A DNA stretch of 64,000 bases from Morella rubra (lineage: Eukaryota; Streptophyta; Magnoliopsida; Fagales; Myricaceae): the NCBI GenBank assembly GCA_003952965.2, contig RXIC02000086.1, positions 233,958-297,957 on the forward strand, written 5' to 3'. The translations under genes and the position numbers were made by a program. How positions within the stretch are numbered: the first letter of the stretch is position 1; each line of letters opens with the position of its first letter. Below the pieces are notes generated by a model, which worked only from the letters and a program-made list of their open reading frames with translations, did no database searches and was not told the DNA's origin. Shown one piece after another: positions 35,981-48,300 of the stretch.

Positions 35981-36609
35981 AATAGAGGACAATTATTAAA
36001 AATGATTATTTTTGCTCAAAAAAGAATCCTTGCTGATTTTTGAGGGCTGAAGGCACTGGTCCCTAGCTTGGTATATGCAGTCGGAAGAAAAGAATTTTCT
36101 CCTTTTATTTTTCCTTTTGGCTAGGTTGGGGGGTTTGAAATTCCAAAACTAGCTAGTGTGTCCATAGAACGGTCTACTTGTATCTGAGCCGTCCACATCT
36201 GGGCCGACTGGATAAAAGTTCTGAAGAGAGTAGGCGGCAATGGGAATTGACGGTTGAGGACGCGTACGTGTTTGCTACGCCAAATGATTTGGAGAAAGAA
36301 CCTGTCACACTCGCCCATTTGACTCTTGCCACGGCTGTGCAGGTCCAAAGTGTCCAGCACGCGCGCGTGCCGTGTGGGACCTACGTTGACTCATACCTAC
36401 TTCACGGGATTAAGCCCATAAGCACGACCTTTATTCTGTGTCTCTCTCTAAAAGGATTGGAGGCCGAAAATTTGCTTTAAGCTTCGTATGGTCTTGGTTC
36501 ATCTTATATGCTAACAGTGTATATCTATAAGAGCTAAACATGGTTAATACAACGTAGTGGGAAAAATTACGGTCCTAAAAGTTCAATTAAAATGTCATCA
36601 ATGTTGCAG

Positions 36610-36809
36610 NNNNNNNNNNNNNNNNNNNNNNNNNNNNNNNNNNNNNNNNNNNNNNNNNNNNNNNNNNNNNNNNNNNNNNNNNNNNNNNNNNNNNNNNNNN
36701 NNNNNNNNNNNNNNNNNNNNNNNNNNNNNNNNNNNNNNNNNNNNNNNNNNNNNNNNNNNNNNNNNNNNNNNNNNNNNNNNNNNNNNNNNNNNNNNNNNNN
36801 NNNNNNNNN
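36610..36809. other. Assembly gap, 200 N
   Basis: Exactly 200 Ns. In copy A the sequence between the matching flanks is about 210 bases (31493-31702), so the missing DNA is probably that stretch. Confidence 0.99.
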
Positions 36810-37580
36810 CCTTATTCAGTCAAGTTGAATGTACATATAACGATATTCCTTCTATCTAGATAGAATGAGACCAACTTCTCATCTTTCTTAATAAGACCTA
36901 AGCAGTTCCTAAACTGCCCATGAGTAGTTTCATTACCATAGGTAAGATTAACCACCTACTCCCGAGACTAATAAAAAGACAGGACGTTTACACCACTAAT
37001 TGGAATCATATTCAGATCAACTAGGCTGCTCATATTCATTTATTTCTGATAAGATACTCCTGACTTACCGGCATCGAAGAGGCCACTCCCTTCGACCGTC
37101 ACCGCCCCAATATCTTCTTTTATAGATTCCAAGCAGCTAGATTCTCGAACTCGCTGATTTCGTTCAATTACTTTTGATGATTTATTTAGCATATACATTC
37201 TATATATAGTATTTAATGTTAATCTTTGATCATTCGCCGTTAAATTAATTAATTATGTTGACAATAGCAAAATCTCTTATTATTATATGTCTAGGACATT
37301 ATAGTGAAAAGCTAGTCATGGTTAAAGTAAGAATCGTACAAAGGAATAGGGGCGAATTCAAAACTTGAAAACAATCTTTTACTTAGCAGGGGCTTAAGTC
37401 TTCCAAGGGATAGAATAACGCTTTAGGGGAGAAAAGTATGGAAACAGAAGTCGACTGTCCAGAGTTTATTAAAGCAGAACAAGAGGAAGAGAGAATTCCA
37501 TGAGTTTTGCAGTTTTTGATTAGTTCCCCCCATCAGACACTCCAAGCTGTAGTCAAATTTAGGGTTCGTGGTTGCATAAA
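36810..37580 (+). other. Insertion-rich, probably unpolished copy of 31703-32342
   Basis: Aligns in order with copy A, but about 20% longer, with extra single bases nearly every 5-10 positions. At 37581 it turns abruptly into sequence identical to copy A. This is the pattern of raw single-molecule long-read sequence, not of evolutionary decay. Confidence 0.8.
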
Positions 37581-37814
37581 CATCAACTAAAACGAGCTGC
37601 ATACTCGGACTCTAAAAGTGATTAATGCGTCTAACTAATGTTTTCCACACGTGGGTCGCTGACAAAAACCCTTACGGTTAAAAAGATCAAGAAGTCGACT
37701 GCGGGCTAAGCTTTAGACCAGGAGCACCCATGCTGTCTAGTGATCAGCTTTTCAACTTTATTTTATTTTTTATTTTTAACAAACCCAGTCGTTTTTCCTG
37801 GCATTTATCTTAGT

Positions 37815-38335
37815 CTCATAGACAGTCGCACCATATAACTTAGTTACGTACTACCGTCTATGCCTGTACGCCACCAATGATTCATGTGCAGTGAATCGTC
37901 GTGAGCTTCGCTCCTGCCGACGCTGCACCATCTCAACCACTCAGACTCCCCTGGCGCCTCTGGAGCCGCAGGTATTTTGGGATCATGGTGATCGCGACCT
38001 CAAACTCACCTTTATCGCTGGCATCTTGTTACAGCGTCCTTCTGTTAGCGCAGACATACCTCGACCCACAGTCACGATGCCTGGAGACGATATCCTTCGG
38101 CACCTCCACTGAGGCTCCTGGAGGTGCTCTGTCTTGCCTACTGACGGCCGTTCATCTACTGTGCGACGATGCTGCGTAACAGTCTGGATGGCACTCTTCT
38201 TCCCGCTCGGCAGGCCCTGACGATGCCTGCGACAGTGCGTCGGCTAGTCAGCCAGCGTAAGGTCGCACGCCGGACACGCCGAGCCTGTGACAGAGAAGTC
38301 CTGGCCACCGAATCCCTTGATTCTCTGTTCGTCGG
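37815..38335. other. GC-rich patch replacing 170 bp of copies A and C
   Basis: Where A and C have about 170 bp of AT-rich sequence (32569-32735), B has about 520 bp of visibly GC-richer sequence. Three short overlapping frames occur (37891-38112, 37901-38179, 38169-38390), none resembling a known protein. There are no target duplications or inverted ends. It looks like mis-assembled or low-quality fill. Confidence 0.6.
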
Positions 38336-39146
38336 CGAACCTAAGGTGGTGCTTTGCCTGGCGGGAGTCGCAAATGAATTTGACCGGTAAACAGATCAAC
38401 TGTTTTTGTGGTTCCTACAGAGGTAAGACTTCCATTGAACAGAGACAAATTTGGGTGGCGTGCGTCCTGAGCATTAGGGTGTGGTTTATATCAGTATCCG
38501 GACATGGAAATTTTGGAATGCAGTGCAGGAAAACGAAGGCAGCAGATTTTTTTAGTCAACTGTTTGCTATTGGACTAACCCCGACCAGACCGACCTATTG
38601 ACTTCTTGTTACCGTCTATGATCATTGTTGTCCTAATTTTGTTGGCTTGGAAAGCATTGAGGTCTAGTTGTTGGTCTTACAAGTTAGAAACGGAAATGGT
38701 AAACAAAAGAATATGCAGATGAACAGTACAAAGATATTTTCAATTTTTTTTTTCCCGCCGTAAAACGACCCATGGTATTTAGATTCCCTGACCCAAAAGA
38801 AGAAATTAAACATCAAATTCTAGTTTAGCGTTAACATGAAACAGCATTTGTTTTGGGAATTTTCAATATAGCATCACCCAAAGACAGTAACACAACGGGC
38901 TCCCAATTTTTTTTTTTTTCGTGACTAGTGATTTGCAAGCCTCTCTCTTCCTTTTTTTTTTTTTTTTTTTTTCTTTTTCTTTTTCTTTCTGTGTTATCCC
39001 TCGCATGTGTATTTGATGTTCCAATTTTCACGATTTGTCTATTGGCAAAACAAACTCTAATTAGCTATAAACGTACTTTAATTTTTCTACTAAAATAAAA
39101 CTATGCAATTTGCCACCTTGTCTAGTCCATATTCACTGAGAATATT

Positions 39147-39225
39147 GACACTTTATACTTTAAACTATTATTTTTTTTCACAATGCACCCATTAACTACT
39201 AATTTGAGACAGTTTACATCGGTCA
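39147..39225 (+). repeat. Short relic with MITE-type units (also inverted in copy C)
   Basis: The words 'gacactttatactttaaacta' and 'cacaatgcacccattaactac' resemble the left arm units of the fold-back MITE at 9719-10100. The same relic stands inverted at about 57625-57715 in copy C. No ends or target duplication are recognisable. Confidence 0.35.
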
Positions 39226-40619
39226 TTAAAAAATTTCATCAATTTAAACGGAAAGTAATATTTTGGTACACAAAATGATAATTTTATTTTTATAATATTT
39301 TTTACAATGACATTTTTATAAGGATAAAATCATAATTTTAAATTTTAAAGAAAATTAATTTTCGTTAAATTTAACAAAAAATCTTTAACAAAATGTACAA
39401 AGCGATGGGATCAATAATTAATGAATGTAATATTACAAAATAATAATTTGGATTGCAACAGTACCGTATTTATCTCTTGATTCTATTACTACACAAGGGT
39501 AGCAAGTGACTTATTTATTCTAAAATAATGATAATTAGTGTACACTTTTGTTCGCATATTATCATTCATATTTGAATTTCTCTCTCCTTCTCATCGCTAG
39601 AAATATCCGTTGTAAATTATCTTATTACTTCTTTAATAAGGATACTATATATTTTAGTTATTCGAGAAAACAAAAACTTAGGGCACACTTTTGCTGTGAT
39701 TAGCAAAATTTGCGTCCTTTTGGTCGCTGTCATTCTGGCTGTTGACAGTTATTGAAGTGTTTTACAGCCCAATTTCTTCAAATTTTTCCTTTTTTTAAAT
39801 TATAAATAATTTGAAATGAGCAGCCGCTTTTAAGTTTAAAAGGAGATAAATTACGTCCCTAATTTCGATGGGCTGAGCTGATCTGTGGTTTCCCCATGTA
39901 TGCTATGTTGTGTTTGGCCGTATAGAAAACGTACCAGAAAAAAAAAAGACCCTCGTGTCAAGTGACTGTCAAGCCACGCGCCACTTTCCCGCTTTGAGGC
40001 GCCACTCATTTAGAATATAGAAAACGTAACCTACTACATACTCTTCTTCTTCTATTCAATCATACATTTGGACCATCAAGTATCACATAGTTGTGATATT
40101 TTATTTTTTTTATAGGTACCAAATGGTCCTAATATATTCAGGTTTATCCGGGCCTTTCCCTTTTACTAATCAACAACGAATTTCGTCCGTCTGATTAGCC
40201 AAAAAGAAGCTGCATTATTTGTCCAAAACCCTGACGTGGCATAGTCAGATGAAACACCGTCATCATCATACCATATCCCTTTTTTTATAAGGAACAAGAA
40301 TTTTGCCACCAAAAAGCAAAAGGGCAAAAAAGGGAAAAAGGAAAAAGGAAAAACTAATCAGAGGAAAAGAGAATTTGATTCAAAATGCTCTCTCATTTGT
40401 CCAATCATCTCATTGAAATGTCAACCGGATTCCGCTTAATTAAATCTCCATTGTCCGTACCCTGTCCACCCGTTTCATATATAAATCTTACCCCCCCTTG
40501 CAAAACAATTTAGCTACAAAGGAATTTTGCTTTACTTAACTAAGATATTGCTAGCGAAAGAGAGAGCTCAGGACACAAAAAAGAAAGAGGAACGTGGAAG
40601 AAGGGTAGAAGACATTGAC

Positions 40620-42370
40620 ACATATAGCAGTTCGTTTAGAACTGGGTGTGGATATAGTATTCTTCTGGCATGGCATAGGAATTTCAGACCGGGGTTGGCA
40701 GGGGGGAAATGCGTGGATGAATCTTCCTCGAGCTAAGCGCGTTGCCAGCTGGGCATACCCATCTCTTTCGTGTCTCCATGGCGAGTCTAACGACACCTGG
40801 AGGTTTTCATGTGTGGTCCGATCTCGCCCGGTTAAGTGCCTACCGTAAAGGTTAATCTGACGTTGAGGTTTTTCATATGGCCATTGCCGTCTAAGTCAGT
40901 ACCAATGGAGGCACCACCTAAGATTCTCGCCCTTAATCCTCACGATCCTCGGTCAATCTTTAGTATTATATAGAGAGCATCATCATAGCCCTACAGGCGT
41001 ATAATAGTTAATATGTGGGTCACCAGAAAGAATTTGACTCTCCGAGTAGAATGGCGCCAATTCGGTGGTGCTGACCCTGAATCTGTGCTTAGCCTTGAGT
41101 TTATTTATGTTTGACTGTCCATCAGATCATCGTCATTTGCTCAAAAACCTCAGAGCTAACCACATAAGCAAATCCGTACCTCCCGATGTCCTCACGACTC
41201 CTCACATTCTCGCAGCTATGGCACCAGGTCGCTACCATGGCTGTGCCGTTCCAGTAGGGTGTCTATCATACCCTTTGCTGTTTGCCCTCTCCTAGATCAA
41301 AACGTCTCCCCTACTCACAACCACTAACACGAACTTCCACGACATCAATGAGATACCTTCACTGTAAGCAGGCCGATTTTGACTTGTAACTCTTGGCAAG
41401 AGGATGCTTGGTATGGCTTGGTAAGTGACAACTTAAAACACACCATACCTGCAAATGCTAAAGATCAAAGTTGTTTTGAAAATCACAGCAAATTAATCCA
41501 GTTGTGCTCTTTATATAAGAAATCAAAGATTTATAAGAAATTCAAGAAGATGAGTACGGATGTGTGCCATGGAATGTGAATGTGTCTTTGAAGTGAGTGA
41601 CAAAGGTAAATACATCATAGCGTCGTCTGGTTCATTCCTTACGTCTTCTGGATTCGCAAGAAATCTTAAAAGGAAGTAACCTATATTAGATCCAAGTTGG
41701 ATCTTCCACTACGGAATAAGAAGGACTTTATAGAAGCCCACCTTGTTACCTTTTAGTATCCATAGTTATTTCTGAAAAAGAAGTCAATCATATCAATACA
41801 GAAGGTTTTTTCATACGTTATCGCATCAGCAGAAAGAGCACAAACAAACAGCACGATATCAAATAAAGATTGTGGGGAGAGAACTATCGAGGTCAACTTC
41901 CCATTAAACTATCTTACTCTGTTTCGACAAGACGGCAAGGGCACGTGGAAAAGAGATAGAAAGAACACACACTATATCAATTACACATGCAAATTCAAGA
42001 AGATACTGAATTCTCCAGGCTGAACAAGGATATTACCAAGCAAAAGGAAAGAGGGCGGTAAATGAGGACTATTTCACTGTGCAAATCCAGAAGGTAACTT
42101 AGGAGGCCCAACCAGGAACTTCATCCAGTGGAGTGTAGCAATGGAGTATATCCCCGTCACGCTTTCAAATCGTTCTATGAATCAGGACTGTCTCTCCTAT
42201 TGGTATCACTGTTCACTAGTTCCAGGCAATTGCTCAAAAGTGAACTTGCTCAACGGGCTGTCGGCCGGCTTCCTTTTAAGGGACGGCATAGCCTTTCTTT
42301 GGGCTATCCCATTCATAATTTGGTGCAAAAGTTTGAGTGTGGAGTCACCTGACCCTAGATCTCTCGCTAC
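40620..42370 (+). pseudogene. Garbled second copy of the bHLH112-like gene (exons 1-2)
   Basis: Up to about 40640 the sequence equals the leader of the gene at 56174. From there it follows that gene only through many single-base insertions. Exon 1 words are still visible ('gaatttcagaccggggttgg', 'aacgacac', 'tgtgtggtc'), as are intron 1 words ('ttgttaccttttagtatcc', 'gaaaaagaagtcaat', 'ttgtggggagagaac'). Exon 2 words are also present ('gaatcaggact', 'cactagttccaggcaattgc', 'ctgtcggccggcttcc', 'cctgaccct'). Between the exon 2 start and 'tcggccggc' the clean gene has about 248 bp and this copy about 325. No reading frame survives. I regard it as unpolished sequence of the same gene or its other allele, not as a true pseudogene. 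Confidence 0.75.
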
Positions 42371-45300
42371 TCTCTTTCGCTTTATATCTCCTATTTTCGT
42401 GTACTTAATTCTCGGGTGTCTCATTGATGCGCGTATCTACAAAATTCCTTCACGGCGTTATACCTTATGGAGTTGCCCCTATTTCTCGTCTTACTCTTCA
42501 TCCCGCCCATTGAACACAGATTGTCCTTTCCAAGTCTGCTGGATCTGTCTTGCTCCTCTCGGATAAACTTGATCCTGTGTCCCTATAAATTATGCTACAA
42601 AATAGTCTTGGCGACCGCCATAACCGCCATGACCCATTGTGCCGGTCGTCATTATCGTGCGTCCAGCAATTACATACCAAAATTCAGTTCAGAGCAGCCA
42701 TGTGGTGTATGTGCGTCTGTCTCAGTTTCTACGCTCGGCAAGCTTTTATATCTCGTGCCCGAGATATGTCGTCATATTGGAAAGGCAGCGCGCGGGGGTC
42801 ACGTGTGCTTTCCATCGTTCATAGCTACGAATGAATCATGCAAAAAATTTGTCTATGTGGCTCAACGCTCTCTGTGTACTGCGTACTGCCCACTGTAACA
42901 TATTCACGCACACCTTCCTTTTCCCTCAACACTTCCCTGCTACTGCTCCTGTATATCTGCTACTCTACAAAACGTGTTACAACATTATCGCTTTAAATCC
43001 TCCAAAGGCTTCTACGAGTGGGAATTTACACACGCCATTACACACTGATTAGCCTCCTACGACGCTCTTTGTGTGCCCTCCCCTCTTACCCTATATTTGT
43101 CCCGAGCTGTTTTCCCATCACCACCGTGTTTGATATTGTCAGCACAACCCCGCAAAGGCCTTACCCCCACCACATCGGTTTGCAAGTCCTCAGTCCTTGT
43201 GATACACCGATGAGGCATCTTCCTGCTCGCTCTCTCTTGCCAAAAGGACACGATGAGCGACGGAACTTATACCCGCCTGTTGAAGCAAGCTGAACACCTG
43301 TGTATTCATGCTCTCAACTAGCACAAGGCCCTTTATTAGAGATATAGAGAAACCCCAGCCATGCTAACCAACAGAAATTCTATACCACATCTTGTCGTCC
43401 AGTGTACGTTATTTAACAGTATATTCCTTTTCTCATGGACGAGTTTTGACTGTCTAGTGTGTAAGATTGACTAGTAGCGCACCCTCAGATGATTTCCTCT
43501 GGCAATGTAGTTACGGTGGTGTCAAGATCTATTAGTGTCTTCCGTTTTCTCCGCTTCTCATCTCTCGTTTCCCCATCCGCGAAGAAACACTCAGGTAATA
43601 TGACCGATATATGAACAATTTATTCGGCATAGGGAGCCGTTCTTGTTTCTCATGATCAGGTCTGAGGCGAAACACCCACTGTAGCTTGACGCATAGAAGA
43701 AGGATATGCAGCGGTACCGCAACAGAGTGACGCCTTGCTAGTAAAATGTGATAGCATCAACATCTACGCTGCTCCATGAGACAGAATTTTCAGGACGTTG
43801 TACAAGAACGCTAATACCGCATATCTAGATTTCTTATTCTTATCAGCCCTATTACTGTGTGGTAATTGATAGTTCACCCTCTTTAAAGCTCTTATTACAA
43901 ATACTCCAATATTTAGTATGTCCACAGATCTTAACCATAATCTCGATACGAGTAAAAGTTAACTAATCTCTTTTCTAGTTCCTGCTGGATCTTCTCCTTG
44001 TGAAATAACATGTGTGAACCCCGCTGTTTTCTTATGTAATCATAGACGGTAATGATTACTTTGATCTGTTTCATGAGAAACTCAATAATCTCCTGTCTCA
44101 CTGTTCTCTGTCCTTTCGAGTAAAAGCATACCTTGTAATCCATAGTAAATGTCCATTATTTTGTAACCAGATGGCCCGAGCTGTTTACTGCCAATGTCCT
44201 CCTTCACTTCGCTATCCTCGTATACTTTAACTTTAAGATGTAATATTGTCCTCTTGACTCCAAAATAATAAGTATAAGATCACTTACCTCCCATCTCGTT
44301 CACTATGAAAATACAACAATAATACATATGTAGAAAATACTCTGCTCATATTAAGAAGAACAATTAAGAAATTCCCGAAAAATACTGAAAAGGTATCTAA
44401 ATTTATCTGATATACGATACATAAGCTCGAACTCTGAAAGCCGCGAGGCAATTTGATGAACCACTACTCAGTAAGTCCTATAAAGAAATTATATGAAACA
44501 GATGACCTATGGTAATTCAGACATCTAATCTGCCACTAATTCTGCTTGCGATAGCCTATAAAGTGAGTTGTAGCGTAGGCCACGGCCAGGTTATATTGGT
44601 AGCATCAACTTAATAAATTAGGAAGTGAAGGAGGTCTCGCGTGGTGCACGGTTGGAAGTGGAGGTCCTCGTCCGGAGTATGGATGCGAGTGATAATAAAC
44701 TGGTATACTTGTAATATTTCCACTTAAACTCCAGATAACAGTGTTTACAAGCATTTTTACTACAATTAGCTTCTACTTATTTATAAATCTTTCTTCCACT
44801 GTATTTTATGAGGCTCATATGTAATCCAACTTTCTCACATCTGATACTTCTATTAAGTAACTATAATAATAATTTACCTTCCCATTCTGTAGTGAGAGAA
44901 CATTGTATTAACCTCTTATAGTCTAAATGTTTTAAGGAAGAGCCCCTCGAAGAGGCACTGTTTGCTAGCAGTAGCTTAGCCAAACGTTACGCCTCTAGAA
45001 TTAAATCATAGGAAACGCTTAATCCTCGCGAAGTGGTCTCAAATGAGTCAAGAGAGAACTCTTGTGGAAAGCGCGAGGACTCTAGTAGGTCTCCCGGTGT
45101 TGTACCGAGAAATATCTCGAAAGGCACCTTCGGCCATATAGAGTTCAGTCAGCTTGAAGACAGAGATAAGAGCTATCTCGTCTCTGTTTTCTTTGTGGCA
45201 TGTCCATAGGATATTGTGGGTGGCAGGGTGGGAAATCAAAATGATCTCCATCTATGTAAGGACGAAACGATGACATACGATATTTGTACGGAATGATGTG

Positions 45301-48300
45301 CAAAATAGTCCTGTATCTTTGAAGCTAGATAGAGCTCTTATCTGATCATGAGTAGCCTCATGGGAGAGACATGCTCTACTAGATACCGTCTCGAGGATTT
45401 CTTCTACACAAGACTAAACTCTACATTTCGTGAAATATCATGGAGAAATGAAATGGAGTACATTTACTCTCGGATTCCATTTGTACGCCATGACCTGGAC
45501 TTAAACACTGTGTAAGAAAGTTGTAGAGGCGACTCAGATAGAGGAGCGGTTTTTAACGTAGTTGTGCCCGTGTTGTTGCACTGATTTGATGTGCGAATGA
45601 AGGTGAGAAATTGACAGGGCTAAAGATATAGACTACCAAGGCCCAAAAAAGGAGTAGGTGATTTCAGAGTCCTAGGGAGTAGACTACCATATATTTTAAA
45701 CAAAGAGTGCGAAAGGGTGATAACACCAAATGTTATAGATAAAAGAATAGGGGCACATAGGGCGGTGTTTAAGAACTACTTAGTGTGACCAGTCTGCAGG
45801 TTCTTCGGCAGAGTCGCAGCTGATCTGAATATGAGTGGCCCTTCTTGCTCTAGAGGCTCTTAGAGTTATCCTCACCGTTTGATGGTGTTAGTCCATAACC
45901 CGAGAAAGAAATATTCTAGATGAAATTAGTTGTAAAGTTTTGTGAAGTAGTGGTCGTGCAGTTCGAGTGTATCCTCTCTAGAAGAAACAGTGCTTCCTTA
46001 TTTAGTGTGTTGCTGGTCATTTGTATCCTATGGGAATACACTAACCGATTTGTTTCGGGAAAAGCGAGAGACCTGCATATATATTAAGCTTTTGTGGTGA
46101 ATTTCTCCCTATGATTCTTCCAATTTTTAGAGGCAAGTAGGCGTAAGGGAACGTTCCACCCAAATTTGCGTTACGTGGTTCCCTTGGGATACTGTCCGAA
46201 ATACTCTAAAGAGTGCGTACTGACTCTCACTAAGAAGCCCTCTCAGCAACACCTTTCTTTACTTCTTCTACAGAGAGAAGAGAAACGACAAAAGGATAAA
46301 TTAAAGCAAAAGAAAATAATAAAATAAGGTTGTGTGTGAAAGAAATACCCAATATGTATTGTGTATCATTGCAGAATTTTCTGTGTAGTCTGTAAAGTGA
46401 ACCACTTAGTATTGTTGTATTATGAGTTGAGTGAAATCTCTTGTCCGTATTAATTTGGGGACAAACGATTTTTGTGGTCTTAACTTTTTCCCTATATATG
46501 TTTTTCCATATTTGGTGTTCGGAGTGCTGCTATCTTAGCTGTGGCATCGGAAAGCGACGAATTAAAACCTGCCACTGTTCTACTGCTGTTTAGAGTGGCT
46601 CTTTCTGTCTGTCTCGTATCACATATGATAAATGTTGACGCAGACGAAAGATGAGGGAAGTGGAGATTACAATTCTTACGAGTTCTCCTTTCTTCCAGAT
46701 AAGCGCTCACGAATAAGCGAGCGCGATTCGGTATTTTATTTGTCTGCGCTAATTAATCGATACCGAGACTCATCCATTTACGGTGGTGTGCTGTGCGTTT
46801 TTTATGCTCTCTACTGGTAGTCCACCAGTTGGCTCCCACTCAAGTTGATACAGTGCAATTAGAACGCTGATAATTCATCCTGTGCAAAGATAATGCCTTT
46901 TGTGTATTAAAATGTTGCGAGTATCGCTTATCCCAAACCAGCACATCTAATAGAATCCTCCCATAAACGCAAAAGCAATCCAAATAGTGGCCTCTTCTCC
47001 GACTACTCTGAGCTCTTTATAAATAATTAATCCAGAGTGCCTCTCTACCTGTCTCTTCTTTTAAAGTCTCCCACAATAGCTTATCATCTGGATCGGTTTT
47101 ATCTACTTGAGTCTTTTCCCGATCCACAGTGTTATTCAAAGCTTCTAACTCTTTTGGAATACTGTGGGTGAATTCTTTGTTGGTTCTTCAATGCCTCGCT
47201 TTATGTTCGTGACAGAGATGGCTCCTAATAACACTAAATATTATAAGTCATAAGAACTGTACCTGCCACTATCAATACCGTGAACATGGGCTAAGTGATC
47301 TTTCAATAATCTCTAAAATGTTCATGTTATCTAAATATTTGTCCGGCGTGTAATAATATTACTTAATATTATAATGTGGGCACCCTAATTACGTACGTTC
47401 ATTTATCTCGCGCTCGGTATGCATGCTTTGTATTAATGGATCAGGATTATGATAACCTCCAATTATTATCACACTCATATCCGAAATAATTAAAGATCTT
47501 TACCTGAATGGTAGTGCTCACGGACAAGTAAGTCATTCTTTATTATGGTGCTCTCTCATCTCTCATCATGTGATTTATAGTTGCACATTCTTTACTGGCT
47601 CTATGTGCGCCTCACTAAACGTTGGCTTTCTTCCATTCCAGGTATCCATAGAGAAGTATAAGACAAGGTGTTCATTTGATGACACTATACATAAACCACT
47701 TTTAAGTGCGTTGAAGTTGTACTATATACATAATTCTATGTATCTCCAGAGTTTTTCCTCTCATGTGCCATGTGCGCGTTGACTAATTGTTCTTAGATTT
47801 TCTTCATGAACTGCTGTTCGGAGTCTCGCTCATCCGTGTCTGGCAAAGTATTATATCTCTTGCTAATCCGGTGAATTATTTTCTTCGGTCCGTGTTGTTT
47901 ATCCCATAATATCCAAAATAGTTTCTAAATTTTATCATTGCAGACCAAGTTGCTTCTATTTCTGTGACATTTTAGTCTTTATCACCTTTATTTTTGTTCT
48001 ACTATGTACTAGTAGAAAAACAATAAATAACTCGGGAAAGATACAAGGATTACATCCTCATGTAAACTCCGACCCCCGTGGCCATCATCGTAGTTACAAA
48101 TAGACCATACAATGATTAAAGTTAAGCCAAGTAGTAACCTGACTCCTAGAACCCCATGTATGAGTCTTGTGTATACAACTTCGGAAAGTGACTAGAAGAC
48201 TCATGACTGAACGATGCCGTAAATACACCTAAACCAGCGCGTCCTAGAGTATAAGTTAACATTTTCTGTTTGAGAAGTTGGTGTCTTCCACTTCAGATGT

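Larger units (their letters stand above)
33293..40640 (+). repeat. Copy B of the triplicated segment, extended to the bHLH112 5' end
   Basis: 33293-36609 repeats 28155-31492 with scattered one-base losses, clustered at 34150-34580, 34930-35330 and 35700-35790, plus a few clean SNPs. Then come a 200-base N gap, an insertion-rich stretch (36810-37580), a clean stretch, a foreign-looking patch (37815-38335), and a second clean stretch equal to 32735-33060. From about 39130 to 40640 it equals the reverse complement of copy C from 57720 down to 56180, including the leader of the bHLH gene. The clean stretches differ from C at a few single bases. Confidence 0.85.

Noticed and set aside
37891-38390. 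Overlapping frames in a GC-rich patch, considered as a bacterial or transferred gene
   Set aside because: Frames are short, mutually overlapping and unlike any family; the patch is better explained as bad assembly.
28155-40640. CRISPR-like or satellite array
   Set aside because: The repeats are two 5-kb direct copies of one locus, not short regular units with spacers.
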